A stretch of DNA of 56,455 nt from RGIG4140 sp045614025. GTDB taxonomy: Bacteria; Pseudomonadota; Alphaproteobacteria; CAAHEQ01; UBA3637. Under the pieces are notes generated by a model. It was not told the DNA's origin. It worked only from the letters and a program-made list of their open reading frames with translations, and ran no database searches. Location of the stretch: positions 1-56,455 of the forward strand of contig JAZLCE010000040.1 of NCBI GenBank assembly GCA_045614025.1, read 5' to 3'. This document shows, one piece after another, positions 23,726-32,699 of this stretch. The position numbers and the translations under genes are program-made. Numbering within the stretch: position 1 is the first letter of the stretch; the number at the start of each line of letters is the position of its first letter.

Positions 23726-26700
23726 TTAAAAGAATCTTCCCAAAATGCCAGGGGCAATACTTGATAAAGGTTTAAAAGAAACAATTGGGTTCGCAGGCGT
23801 TCCTGTTACTTCATATTTAACCCCCACTAATCCTCCGCCCTTTGTGTCTTTAAATAAATGTCCAATTACAGGGATTTTCCCTGGCAAAGAATTGATAATA
23901 TAAGCAGGGATAACAGAGCCTGATAACTCCAATGAAGAAATTGCAGCTCTGCCGGCAAACGTAATCCCTAAAGCTGTTCCATAAGTTACGCCTTCTTTAA
24001 TAAACAAAGTGAAGTTTGGAGATAGATCAAATGCAACTTCGCCATTTGAAAAACTTAAATCATTTCCTTGTATTGCATCCCAAATTCCCAAAATTGTGAC
24101 CGCCTGCATCACAAATCCTGGTTTTTTAAGCTTAATATCTTTTAATTTCAAATCTCCAGAAAAACCGCCATTTGGCAAGACTTTTCCTTCAATTTTTGCA
24201 CTTCCCTTTTCAAACTGATCTGAAAAACCTAAACGGTTTAATAAATCACCCACATCCATTGTTAACCCATCTAACCGTCCATCTTTTGGCGTATAATTCA
24301 CTGAAACCGGTTCTCTTCCCATTGCAAATAAAAATAAATTTTGCCACAAAGAGCCATTTCGATAAGCTTTTAATGACACTTGCTTTAATGGCATATCTTT
24401 TTTCATTGTCAAAGAATCCAAACTAACATCTAAATAAATTTCAGCTAAATCATTACCCCCCAATGCCGTCATTTTAAGTTCGGGATTAGGATCAGGTTTT
24501 GCATTTTTAAGCAAAGGGAATTCTTTTAATCCACTGATATTTAATTTAGATCCAGAAAGAGAAACTTTGAAAAATTCTTTTTCATAATAATCAACGCTTC
24601 CCTTAAAACTTGATTCTGGCAACTGAGCTTCTTCAATATTTAAAGAAAAACCTCTTCCTTTTAAGAAAATATTTCCTTTTAATTTTGATTCTTTATCTGC
24701 TTGATAATCAAATAAAATTTTCGATAACCAACCATTTGAATCAATTGAAAAAGCCGTGTTTAATTTAGCTGAAGTGCCTTCATTTTTTTCATAGGTCAAT
24801 GGATTTAAAATAACTTTTGCTGATGTTAAATTTGCATTTAAATCAAAATGAGAAATCCCATTCATATCTTTTTGAATCAACGCATTTAAATAAAATGGCC
24901 CTTGAACAAAAGTTGAAATATCTTGATAATATGGTTCCAAAACTTTATCATTCACCTGCCCTTTTACTTCATATTTACTTTGAAGAGGCATCTTTTTAGT
25001 TGGAGCAAAAAATTCTTCCCATTTAATCTGAAGTGGAACACCAAAAGCAAGGCTAGATCCATTTAAAGATAATTTTTCATTATCCACAACCAATGAAAAA
25101 TCTGATTTTTCTAACTTAATTTGGCTATCTGGAACAATAACCGTTCCCTCGTTTAAATGAGCTTTTACATCCACTTTGATATCGGATGGCTTTAATGATT
25201 CTGTTAAAGGAAAGTTTAAAAACACTTCACCTGTAGCCATGCCGTTCACTTGATTTGGTTTAATGCCAAATTCTTGAATTAAATCTAATGGTTTTTGATC
25301 AATAAGCGTTAACATTTGATCAACAGGACCTGAAACTTTTAATTCAATTTTGGAATTAGAAACATCATCTAACAACTCTGTTAAATAAACATTCCCAACT
25401 TCAAGTTGAACATCTTTCATATTTCCTTTAGTTGCAAAAATTTCAACACGATCTGGATAAAGCATCACTTTTCCACCTGCTTTTTCAACAGGAGGTAATG
25501 GTCTTAAATAATGAACATCAACCCCATCAAATGTTACATCTCCAATTAAATCTGAAATTTCTCCGCCTGTAAAATAAAGAGTAAATAACGCTGTTTTCAA
25601 TCCCCCATTTTTCAAATTTTCTTTTACCCAAGCATGCGCATCTGACCCTAAATATGATGGCCAAACAACTGAAATTTGATCTGTTGGAATTTGATTTAAT
25701 CTGGCATTAATTGTTGTTGTAATATTATTAACATTATTTGAATTTAAAAAGGATCCAATCCCATTAATCACAATATCAACATCTGCACTCAATCCTGATG
25801 TTAATTCAACATCAACTGGGCGAATAAAAAGCTGTTCTAACTGATTACCAAACACCCCTTGTGCTTTAATTTTTTTAACTGGATAAACAATATCAAGAGG
25901 ATGTGGCAAATAAATACTTCCCTGTCCATTTGTTTCAACATTAAAAGAAAGTTTTTGAGCCATTTCTTTAAAAGATGAATTTTTCTTTTCAAAGGAAAGC
26001 TCTCCTTCAACTGATCCTGATAATGAAACTTTAAATCCATTAAAAATATCAATAGCACGTCCCATTTCATTTAATTTCAAATCATTAAAATTAGCTTTGA
26101 AGTTAAGTGTTTTATTAGGCGCATTTAAATGCGCATCAAAAACCAATGTCATTGGTTTTTTCCCATCAACAATCATCTGACCAAAAGAGGAAATTTCATA
26201 TTTATAAAAACGTTGACGCTTCAATGTTAAATTCAAATTTGGAAATTCAAAATGCTTATTTTCCTTTAAGTCATTCAACACAATTGTTGAATTTTTAAGC
26301 GTGAACCTGCGCAATTTTGAAAATGCTGATAATGATTTAATAATATCATTGATAATAATACGTTGATCTTGAACAAAAACAGGATTTAATTGCGTTGTTT
26401 CTTTTTTTTCAATATCTTGTTCAACAAGTTCATCATCTTGAGGTTTATCTTCTAAAATAAACTGGTTCTTTTCATTTAATGTAACATATAAATAAGCATC
26501 GGTCAGAAAAATATTTTTAGGAACAAAGCTCAAGGTTAAAAGTTGCCACAAACCATATGAAAATTTCACATCAGGCAATTCCAAAATTTCCTTATTTTGG
26601 GCATCTTTTAATTCAAGATTATCAATTTGAATATGGAAAAGCCCCATTCTTGAAGCTCTAGCTGATAAAACAATACTTTCTGCGCTTAAATGCAACGTTT

Positions 26701-26878
26701 TTGATGGTGCTAAATAAGATTCAACTTTTGGTAATAAAAAACTTAAATCAACGGGTTCTTTATGCAATTTATAATATACAACACTAAACATCACAAAAAG
26801 TGTGCAAACAAAAATAATGGATAAATATTTTAATCCCAATAAAGAATATTTTAATGGTTTGTTAATTCTTTTTTTCAT
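23726..26878 (-). CDS. AsmA/YhdP-like envelope protein (DUF3971 type)
   Basis: 1050-aa protein with a single N-terminal membrane helix (about residues 15-35) and a very long, beta-rich periplasmic part. The repeated 'NLKL/DVxLNxxG' pattern and the C-terminal KGGGLVGVKYEVTGTPANP fit the AsmA-like, DUF3971-containing proteins related to YhdP/TamB, which form bridge-like tubes for phospholipid movement between the membranes. The family assignment is from pattern and length rather than catalytic motifs. Its ATG overlaps the TGA of the PiT gene (ATGA), so translation is probably coupled. It ends the minus-strand operon that begins with PBP1A or prfB. Confidence 0.75.
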   Translation of the reverse strand: MKKRINKPLKYSLLGLKYLSIIFVCTLFVMFSVVYYKLHKEPVDLSFLLPKVESYLAPSKTLHLSAESIVLSARASRMGLFHIQIDNLELKDAQNKEILELPDVKFSYGLWQLLTLSFVPKNIFLTDAYLYVTLNEKNQFILEDKPQDDELVEQDIEKKETTQLNPVFVQDQRIIINDIIKSLSAFSKLRRFTLKNSTIVLNDLKENKHFEFPNLNLTLKRQRFYKYEISSFGQMIVDGKKPMTLVFDAHLNAPNKTLNFKANFNDLKLNEMGRAIDIFNGFKVSLSGSVEGELSFEKKNSSFKEMAQKLSFNVETNGQGSIYLPHPLDIVYPVKKIKAQGVFGNQLEQLFIRPVDVELTSGLSADVDIVINGIGSFLNSNNVNNITTTINARLNQIPTDQISVVWPSYLGSDAHAWVKENLKNGGLKTALFTLYFTGGEISDLIGDVTFDGVDVHYLRPLPPVEKAGGKVMLYPDRVEIFATKGNMKDVQLEVGNVYLTELLDDVSNSKIELKVSGPVDQMLTLIDQKPLDLIQEFGIKPNQVNGMATGEVFLNFPLTESLKPSDIKVDVKAHLNEGTVIVPDSQIKLEKSDFSLVVDNEKLSLNGSSLAFGVPLQIKWEEFFAPTKKMPLQSKYEVKGQVNDKVLEPYYQDISTFVQGPFYLNALIQKDMNGISHFDLNANLTSAKVILNPLTYEKNEGTSAKLNTAFSIDSNGWLSKILFDYQADKESKLKGNIFLKGRGFSLNIEEAQLPESSFKGSVDYYEKEFFKVSLSGSKLNISGLKEFPLLKNAKPDPNPELKMTALGGNDLAEIYLDVSLDSLTMKKDMPLKQVSLKAYRNGSLWQNLFLFAMGREPVSVNYTPKDGRLDGLTMDVGDLLNRLGFSDQFEKGSAKIEGKVLPNGGFSGDLKLKDIKLKKPGFVMQAVTILGIWDAIQGNDLSFSNGEVAFDLSPNFTLFIKEGVTYGTALGITFAGRAAISSLELSGSVIPAYIINSLPGKIPVIGHLFKDTKGGGLVGVKYEVTGTPANPIVSFKPLSSIAPGILGRFF

Positions 26879-27885
26879 AATAACACCCCAAAACTTTTAG
26901 CAAAAAACATAAACATATAACATAATAAACCTGCACTGAATGGCGCAACGCCCCATGAACAAAGAACTGAACCAGCTACTTTTAATTTAAGACCATCAAT
27001 CCCTTTTGCCAAGGCTATTGCAATAATTGAACCAATAATTGCTTCTGATAATGGAACTGGGATTAAAGGAAAAGAAGGCAAATACAAACTTTCAAGAAAA
27101 TTTTCAAGACCAACACTTGAAAAACAAAACAAAGTCATTGCTGACGAAAAAACAGCAATAAATGCTTCCATCGGCGTTAACGGGAACATCCCTTTACTCA
27201 CTGTTTTAATCACACGTTTATCTGCTCTAAAAAAACCAACACTCACTCCAATGGCTGTTAAGAAAAACAAAATTATCATCATGCTTTTATCAACAGAAAT
27301 AAACGGTCCTGCAATACTTGCAATATTATTTGCCCCTAACGAATAAGCGCAAAATGACCCAACGCATACAAGCAAACAACGAATGATAATATCACGATAT
27401 AAAAGTTTAATTGGATGCTCTTTTAAAAATTTTCTAAAAAAACAAAAGAAAACAAATGCAAAAAATCCAGATAAAAACGGCGTTGCAACCCACCCTAAAA
27501 AGCTTTTTAAAACTAAATCAGAATCAATAGATAAATGATGAAAAACATTCAAGGAAATTAAAGCTCCCGTGCTTGTTTGAGTAATCGAAGCTGGAATACC
27601 AAATAAGCTTAAAAGATAAATCACAAGCCCAGCTGAAACACAAACAAAAAAAGCTTCTTGGAAAGAAACAACTCTTGCCAGTTTATTCACATGTTCTGTT
27701 GTGGCATATCCACTAAAAAAAACACCAAGAAAAACGAATAATGATGCCAACAAAGCCGCTGATTTAAGATGAATCATTTTAGTTCCAATTGCGCTTCCAA
27801 AAAGATTGCTTAAGTTGTTTTTCCCTAAGGAAAACCCAAGAAAAATCGCACCAAACATAAAAAAGCAATCTAAAATCGTCATCAT
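26875..27885 (-). CDS. Inorganic phosphate transporter, PiT family
   Basis: 336-aa membrane protein with about ten hydrophobic segments. The two inverted PiT signatures are visible: SLGKNNLSNLFGSAIGTKM near the N-terminus and SLGANNIASIAGPFIS in the second half (family GANDxAN). These bind phosphate with cations in low-affinity symport. It lies 5 bases after the DUF47 gene, the usual partner of bacterial PiT genes, and overlaps the next gene by 4 bases. PiT proteins may also carry other oxyanions. Confidence 0.9.
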   Translation of the reverse strand: MMTILDCFFMFGAIFLGFSLGKNNLSNLFGSAIGTKMIHLKSAALLASLFVFLGVFFSGYATTEHVNKLARVVSFQEAFFVCVSAGLVIYLLSLFGIPASITQTSTGALISLNVFHHLSIDSDLVLKSFLGWVATPFLSGFFAFVFFCFFRKFLKEHPIKLLYRDIIIRCLLVCVGSFCAYSLGANNIASIAGPFISVDKSMMIILFFLTAIGVSVGFFRADKRVIKTVSKGMFPLTPMEAFIAVFSSAMTLFCFSSVGLENFLESLYLPSFPLIPVPLSEAIIGSIIAIALAKGIDGLKLKVAGSVLCSWGVAPFSAGLLCYMFMFFAKSFGVLL

Positions 27886-27890
27886 TTTTC

Positions 27891-28556
27891 CTATACTGCG
27901 TGTTTAACCGCCATAATATTTAAAATATCTGCTGCATCTTCTGCAATATCAGAAATTTTTTCAATATGATAGATAAATTCCTTTAATTGAATTTGTCTGG
28001 CCAATTCAATTTTTTCATTAAACACCATTTCTTTTAATTTTAATGCGCATTCATCTACCTTATGCTCAAACTGATAAGTTTGAAGTGTAAACTCCTTTAT
28101 GTCCTTCCCCAAAAAGAAATGTCGAACACCAGAAACAAGCGACCCAACGCATTCCAAATCCCAATGAATGATTTTGATTAAATCTTCTTTTAAAGAGGAA
28201 AAAACTTTTGGCTTTTCAACGCTAACAACCAATAGATTCGATTCATATTTATTAATCACTTTATCACACATTTCAAGTAACTTTAAAATATCTGAACGCA
28301 TATCTGGCAAAATCATATATTGATATAAATTATTTTCAATTTTTCTTCGATACGCATCATTTTCTGCTTCAAGTGCAGAAACTTTTTTAACCAAATCTGA
28401 AAAAGAACCCGTGGCTCCTTCATTAAGATATGTTTGCATTGCTTGATCATAAAAAATACCAGCTTGAATAATATTGAGCAAAAATGTCACTATCATTTGT
28501 TCAAGTTCATGAGTTTTTTTAAAAATATCCAAACCAAAAAGTATTTTCTTTGTCAT
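27891..28556 (-). CDS. DUF47 / PhoU-like protein
   Basis: 221-aa cytoplasmic, all-helical protein of the DUF47 (TIGR00153) family, related to PhoU and almost always encoded next to a PiT transporter, which it is thought to regulate. The pattern EAENDAYRRKIENNLYQYMILPDMRSDIL matches the family's acidic metal-binding helices in position; the C-terminal half repeats the theme (FEHKVDECALKLKEMVF). The ATG at 28556 starts one base after the prfB stop codon with AAGAGGA upstream, so it is translationally linked to prfB. Confidence 0.88.
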   Translation of the reverse strand: MTKKILFGLDIFKKTHELEQMIVTFLLNIIQAGIFYDQAMQTYLNEGATGSFSDLVKKVSALEAENDAYRRKIENNLYQYMILPDMRSDILKLLEMCDKVINKYESNLLVVSVEKPKVFSSLKEDLIKIIHWDLECVGSLVSGVRHFFLGKDIKEFTLQTYQFEHKVDECALKLKEMVFNEKIELARQIQLKEFIYHIEKISDIAEDAADILNIMAVKHAV

Positions 28557-28557
28557 C

Positions 28558-29680
28558 TTAATCCTCTTGATTTTGTTCATCTTTGGCTTTTAAGCCAGAC
28601 AGTGAAGCACGCATGAATGAATTCAAATTTCCATCTAAAACACCACTTGTATCGGATGTTTCATAACCAGTTCTTAAATCTTTCACCATTTGATATGGTT
28701 GCAAAACATATGATCTGATTTGATTTCCCCAACCATTATCACCTTTGGCATCTTCAATTTCGCCTTGTTCTTTTTTTCGTTTTTGAAGCTCTAATTCATA
28801 TAATCTTGACTTTAACATATTAAAGGCTTCATCTTTATTTTGAAATTGAGAACGACCTGTTTGACTTTGAACAACAATTCCAGTTGGAATATGAGTGATT
28901 CGAACAGCACTTTCCGTTCTGTTTACATGTTGACCACCCGCACCTGATGCTCTGAATACATCAATTCTTAAATCAGCTGGATTAATATCAATTTCAATGG
29001 AATCATCAACAACAGGATAAACCCACACAGAGGCAAAACTTGTGTGTCTTCTTGCATTTGAATCAAATGGAGAAATGCGAACCAAACGATGAACGCCTGA
29101 TTCATATTTAAGCCATCCATATGCATTTAAACCTTCAATCTTCATTGTGGCGGATTTAATGCCAGCTTCATCACCTTGACTTTCTTCCAATAATGAAACT
29201 TTATATCCATTTTTTTCAGCCCAACGCATATACATGCGCATCAACATTGAAGCCCAATCTTGTGATTCGGTTCCACCAGCTCCGGAATGAATTTCTAAAA
29301 AGGAATCATTCGCATCCCCTTCTTTACAAAGCAAAGAAGAAAGCAACATTTCTTCAACAACTGGATCTAAATTTGAAAAAGAGTCTTCTGCTTCTTTTAA
29401 AAGCTCAACCTCATTTTCCATCTCAGCTAGTTCAATCATCTCATATGTTGAAGAAACAGTATTTTCAAGCTCTTCAATTTTTTCAATTTGAGCAATAAGC
29501 CTTGTTCTTTCACTAATCAGCTTTTGCGCTCTTTCTGGATTTTCCCATAATGAAGCATCCAAAGTTAACGCATCTAATTCTTCTTTACGAAGTTTTGCAT
29601 TACCCCAGTCAAAGACGGCCTTTCAGCAAATCAATTGCCGTTTGATATTTTTGTTTAAATGCTAAAATTTCTGCTTTCAT
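28558..29680 (-). CDS. prfB: Peptide chain release factor 2 (programmed +1 frameshift)
   Basis: 373-aa RF2, which ends translation at UGA and UAA. The first 23 codons from the ATG at 29680 run to CTT TGA (UGA at 29609-29611); a +1 shift at CTTTGAC restores the frame that continues with DWGNAKLRKEELDAL. This is the known autoregulatory frameshift of bacterial prfB. The zero frame after the shift has no normal ATG, which confirms that both parts are one gene. The codon-recognition loop is SPF (RLVRISPFDSNARR) and the peptidyl-hydrolysis motif GGQ is in FRASGAGGQHVNRTESAVR. The ribosome binding site AAAGGAG precedes the start. It lies between an unknown gene and DUF47 in a minus-strand operon. 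Confidence 0.97.
29605..29625 (-). promoter_or_regulatory. prfB +1 recoding site
   Basis: On the minus strand AAAGG, four bases, then CTT TGA C: a Shine-Dalgarno-like element, the slippery CTT codon (29612-29614) and the in-frame UGA stop (29609-29611) with C at the fourth position, the weak-termination context. When RF2 is scarce, ribosomes shift +1 here. Confidence 0.93.
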
Positions 29681-29707
29681 ATTAACTCCTTTTTTAGCAC
29701 ACCTAAA

Positions 29708-30184
29708 TTATCTTCCCCTTATTTTTGATAAAAGAGAAATCATCAACGTATTCATTTTTCGAATTGGTTTTGATCCACAAACACGTGCCTTTACACTGTT
29801 TAAGAAAAACGAATAATCTTGTTTTAAATTCATTTGTTCTTCTGTCATAATATCTTTAACAATTTGCATCCGAACTTCTTTATCTTTTAATAAATATTCG
29901 ATATCACCAATTTCTGATGCACAAATTTCTTTATAATTTCTTAAACGATCTGGTTCTGGAAATTCTGATTGCAACACATGGGCAATATCTCTTGTTTGAT
30001 CAAAATTTCTGCGCTCTTTCTCATTTTTTGCATTTGGTTTTAACGCATCAGAAACAGTATATATATTTTTTTTACCAGTCATCAAAAATTTAACATGATC
30101 ATAAACAAGAGCAGAACGCAATAATCGCCTAGCTTTTTTTATTTTTTCTTCAATCGGCATATAATTAAATAAATCTCTATCCAT
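29708..30184 (-). CDS. Unknown cytoplasmic protein between PBP1A and prfB
   Basis: 158-aa protein, not recognised. No signal peptide or membrane segment. It is basic, with helical, charged stretches (EEKIKKARRLLRSAL at the start; KTRVCGSKP-like region and KIRGR at the end). It starts 8 bases after the PBP1A stop codon and ends 27 bases before prfB, so it is part of the same operon. The ribosome binding site region is GAGGTTAAA. Confidence 0.6.
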   Translation of the reverse strand: MDRDLFNYMPIEEKIKKARRLLRSALVYDHVKFLMTGKKNIYTVSDALKPNAKNEKERRNFDQTRDIAHVLQSEFPEPDRLRNYKEICASEIGDIEYLLKDKEVRMQIVKDIMTEEQMNLKQDYSFFLNSVKARVCGSKPIRKMNTLMISLLSKIRGR

Positions 30185-30192
30185 TTTAACCT

Positions 30193-32592
30193 CTAATATA
30201 ATCCACCTAATTCAGGCATAGATTCATCTTTTTCTTCAATCATTTCTTTACCACCAATAACATTGCTGCTTGGCATATCGGCATCCGTTGTTTTAAATGC
30301 TTCTGTAATCACTTGACCTTCTTGTTGTGGTTTCCCCGTCGTTGGGTTCACTTTCACAAGACGAACACCTTTTGGAATTCGAAATGGAATATCGGGCTTA
30401 TCTTTTAAAGCTTCACTCATAAAGTCCCTAAAAATTGGCCCAGCAACAACACCACCCGTATCATTTGCCCCCAATGTTTGAGGATTATCAAATCCAACCC
30501 AAACACCCGCAACTAAGTCAGGAGAAAAGCCAATAAACCAAGCATCAAAGCTATCATTACTTGTTCCACTTTTTGCCCCTAATGTTCTTCGAACCGCTTT
30601 AGCAACGCGCCCTGTTCCGCGTTCAACAACACCAGTTAAAATATGAACCATTTGATAAGCGCTTACAGGATCTTGAATTTGTTCTTTCGCGTCAATAATC
30701 TCTGGCTTTTCCATTGGGCTTGCTAATTCACCCACACAATTAGGACAAGGACGCATATCATGTTTATAAATCGTGTTTCCATCTCTATCTTGAATTCGGT
30801 CAATCAAGTTAGGTGTAATTTTTCTACCCCCATTTACAAGGGCGCCATAAGCCGTTGTTAATTTCATTAAGGTTGTTTCATGCGCGCCAAGAGCTGAAGA
30901 TAAAACTTCTTGCAAGTTATCAGCTATACCAAATTTTCTTGCATAAGAAGAAACTTTTTTCATCCCAATTGCTTGCGCTAAACGAATAGTCATTAAGTTT
31001 CTTGATTTTTCAAGCCCCACACGAAGCGTTGTTGGACCATAGAATTTTTTACTATAATTTTTTGGTTTCCAAACACTTCCATCTGGCAAACGCATCACAA
31101 TTGGCGCATCTAAAATCAATGTTGAAGGCGTGTATCCAGAATCAAGAGCAGCTAAATAAACAAACGGTTTAAATGAAGAACCTGGTTGACGTTTAGCTTG
31201 AATACCGCGGTTAAATTGATTGCGATAAAATGAAAAACCACCAACCATTGCTAAAACACGGCCCGTATGTGGATCTAATGCAATTAAAGAACCTTCAGCT
31301 TCTGGAACTTGTTGCAAATAATAAGTTCCTTCTTTTTCATTTTGAAGGCTCACAAAAACAACATCTCCTTTTGACAGCACATCTCCTGTCTTTTGAACTG
31401 GTGTTAAAGAAATTTTTGCATTTTCAAGCGCACGTCTAGCCCATTTTAATGTTGTTAACAAAATTTTACCATTTTTACCATTTGAAACATAAATTTCTGC
31501 TTCTTTTTCTTTAACATTTGTTACAACGGCATAAAGCCACCCTTCTGGCACATAAGCTGGAATTTCTTTATTAACCAATGTTTCTTTAAAATCAGGCAAT
31601 GAAATATCAATTTTTTCTTTTGCGCCTCTCCACCCATGACGCTTATCATAATTCAATAACCCTTCTTGCAAAGCCTTCACAGCAGCAGCTTGCATTTTTG
31701 GATCTAAACTGGTGCGAATAAATAAGCCACCATTATACATCGCATCTTCGCCATATTTATCCACAATAAATCGACGCACCTCTTCTGCATAATATCCATT
31801 CACGCGCAATGCATTTTTAGGGCGTTGAATAACTGTTAAATCTTCTTCTTGCGCTTTCAATCCCTCTTCAGCTGAAATATACCCATCATCAACCATTCTT
31901 GAAATAACCCAGTTGCGTCTTGCAATAGCTTGTTCTTTTTTTCGAACAGGATGATAGTTATTTGGCGCTTTTGGAAGAGCCGCTAAATAAGCCAATTCAG
32001 CAATACTCAAATCTTTTAAATTCTTATCAAAATAATTAAGCGCCGCACTGGCAACACCATAAGAACCTTGCCCCAAATAAATTTCATTCAAATAAAGCTC
32101 TAAAATATGATCTTTTGTGTATGTTTTTTCAATTTTTCGAGCCAATAAAGCTTCTTTAATTTTGCGTTCAATGGATTGCTCTGAAGTCAATAAAAAGTTT
32201 TTAGCAACTTGTTGTGTAATCGTTGAAGCACCCATTGGACGGCGACCCGTTCCAATGTTTTTAACATTGATAATCATTGCGCGAGCAAGACCCATAAAAT
32301 CAATGCCACCATGTTCATAAAAATTCTTATCTTCAGCCGCCATAAAAGCACTGATCACCAATGGAGGAATACTTTCAATTGGAACAAATGATCGTTTTTC
32401 ATTTGCATATTCAGCCATCAAAGAACCATCATTTGCATAAAGTCTTGAAGTCACAAGTGGACGATAATCGGCCAATTGCTTATAATCAGGCAAACCAACC
32501 GAAAAATGAACCATCACAGCAAAACCGATAATAAAAACAATAAAACAGCAGAAAAAACCTAAGCTGACCAACATTGAAAGAAATCTCATCAT
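30193..32592 (-). CDS. mrcA: Penicillin-binding protein 1A
   Basis: 799-aa bifunctional peptidoglycan synthase. An N-terminal membrane helix (residues 8-30) is followed by the GT51 glycosyltransferase domain with AAEDKNFYEHGGID (catalytic Glu), GASTITQQVAKN and RKIKEALLA. A divergent OB-like insert and the transpeptidase domain come next, with SxxK in RQPGSSFKPF, SRN in LEKSRNLMTIRLAQ and KSGT in GAKSGTSNDSFDAWFIG. It polymerises and crosslinks the cell wall, so the organism has peptidoglycan. PBP1A directly before prfB is a usual alphaproteobacterial arrangement. Upstream of the start is an AT-rich 107-base gap with a possible TTATAA -10. Confidence 0.95.
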   Translation of the reverse strand: MMRFLSMLVSLGFFCCFIVFIIGFAVMVHFSVGLPDYKQLADYRPLVTSRLYANDGSLMAEYANEKRSFVPIESIPPLVISAFMAAEDKNFYEHGGIDFMGLARAMIINVKNIGTGRRPMGASTITQQVAKNFLLTSEQSIERKIKEALLARKIEKTYTKDHILELYLNEIYLGQGSYGVASAALNYFDKNLKDLSIAELAYLAALPKAPNNYHPVRKKEQAIARRNWVISRMVDDGYISAEEGLKAQEEDLTVIQRPKNALRVNGYYAEEVRRFIVDKYGEDAMYNGGLFIRTSLDPKMQAAAVKALQEGLLNYDKRHGWRGAKEKIDISLPDFKETLVNKEIPAYVPEGWLYAVVTNVKEKEAEIYVSNGKNGKILLTTLKWARRALENAKISLTPVQKTGDVLSKGDVVFVSLQNEKEGTYYLQQVPEAEGSLIALDPHTGRVLAMVGGFSFYRNQFNRGIQAKRQPGSSFKPFVYLAALDSGYTPSTLILDAPIVMRLPDGSVWKPKNYSKKFYGPTTLRVGLEKSRNLMTIRLAQAIGMKKVSSYARKFGIADNLQEVLSSALGAHETTLMKLTTAYGALVNGGRKITPNLIDRIQDRDGNTIYKHDMRPCPNCVGELASPMEKPEIIDAKEQIQDPVSAYQMVHILTGVVERGTGRVAKAVRRTLGAKSGTSNDSFDAWFIGFSPDLVAGVWVGFDNPQTLGANDTGGVVAGPIFRDFMSEALKDKPDIPFRIPKGVRLVKVNPTTGKPQQEGQVITEAFKTTDADMPSSNVIGGKEMIEEKDESMPELGGLY

Positions 32593-32699
32593 GCGCTATC
32601 CTTTTTTATTATCTTTATGCACCAAAAATTTAAGCTATTTTATAACAGCTTATTTTACACGCATAAAAAAATTTTTTCAAGAATAAAATCAATGATTTT

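Noticed and set aside
29609..29611. In-frame UGA in prfB as selenocysteine or a reassigned codon.
   Set aside because: The CTT TGA C context and the continuation in the +1 frame are the standard RF2 frameshift.
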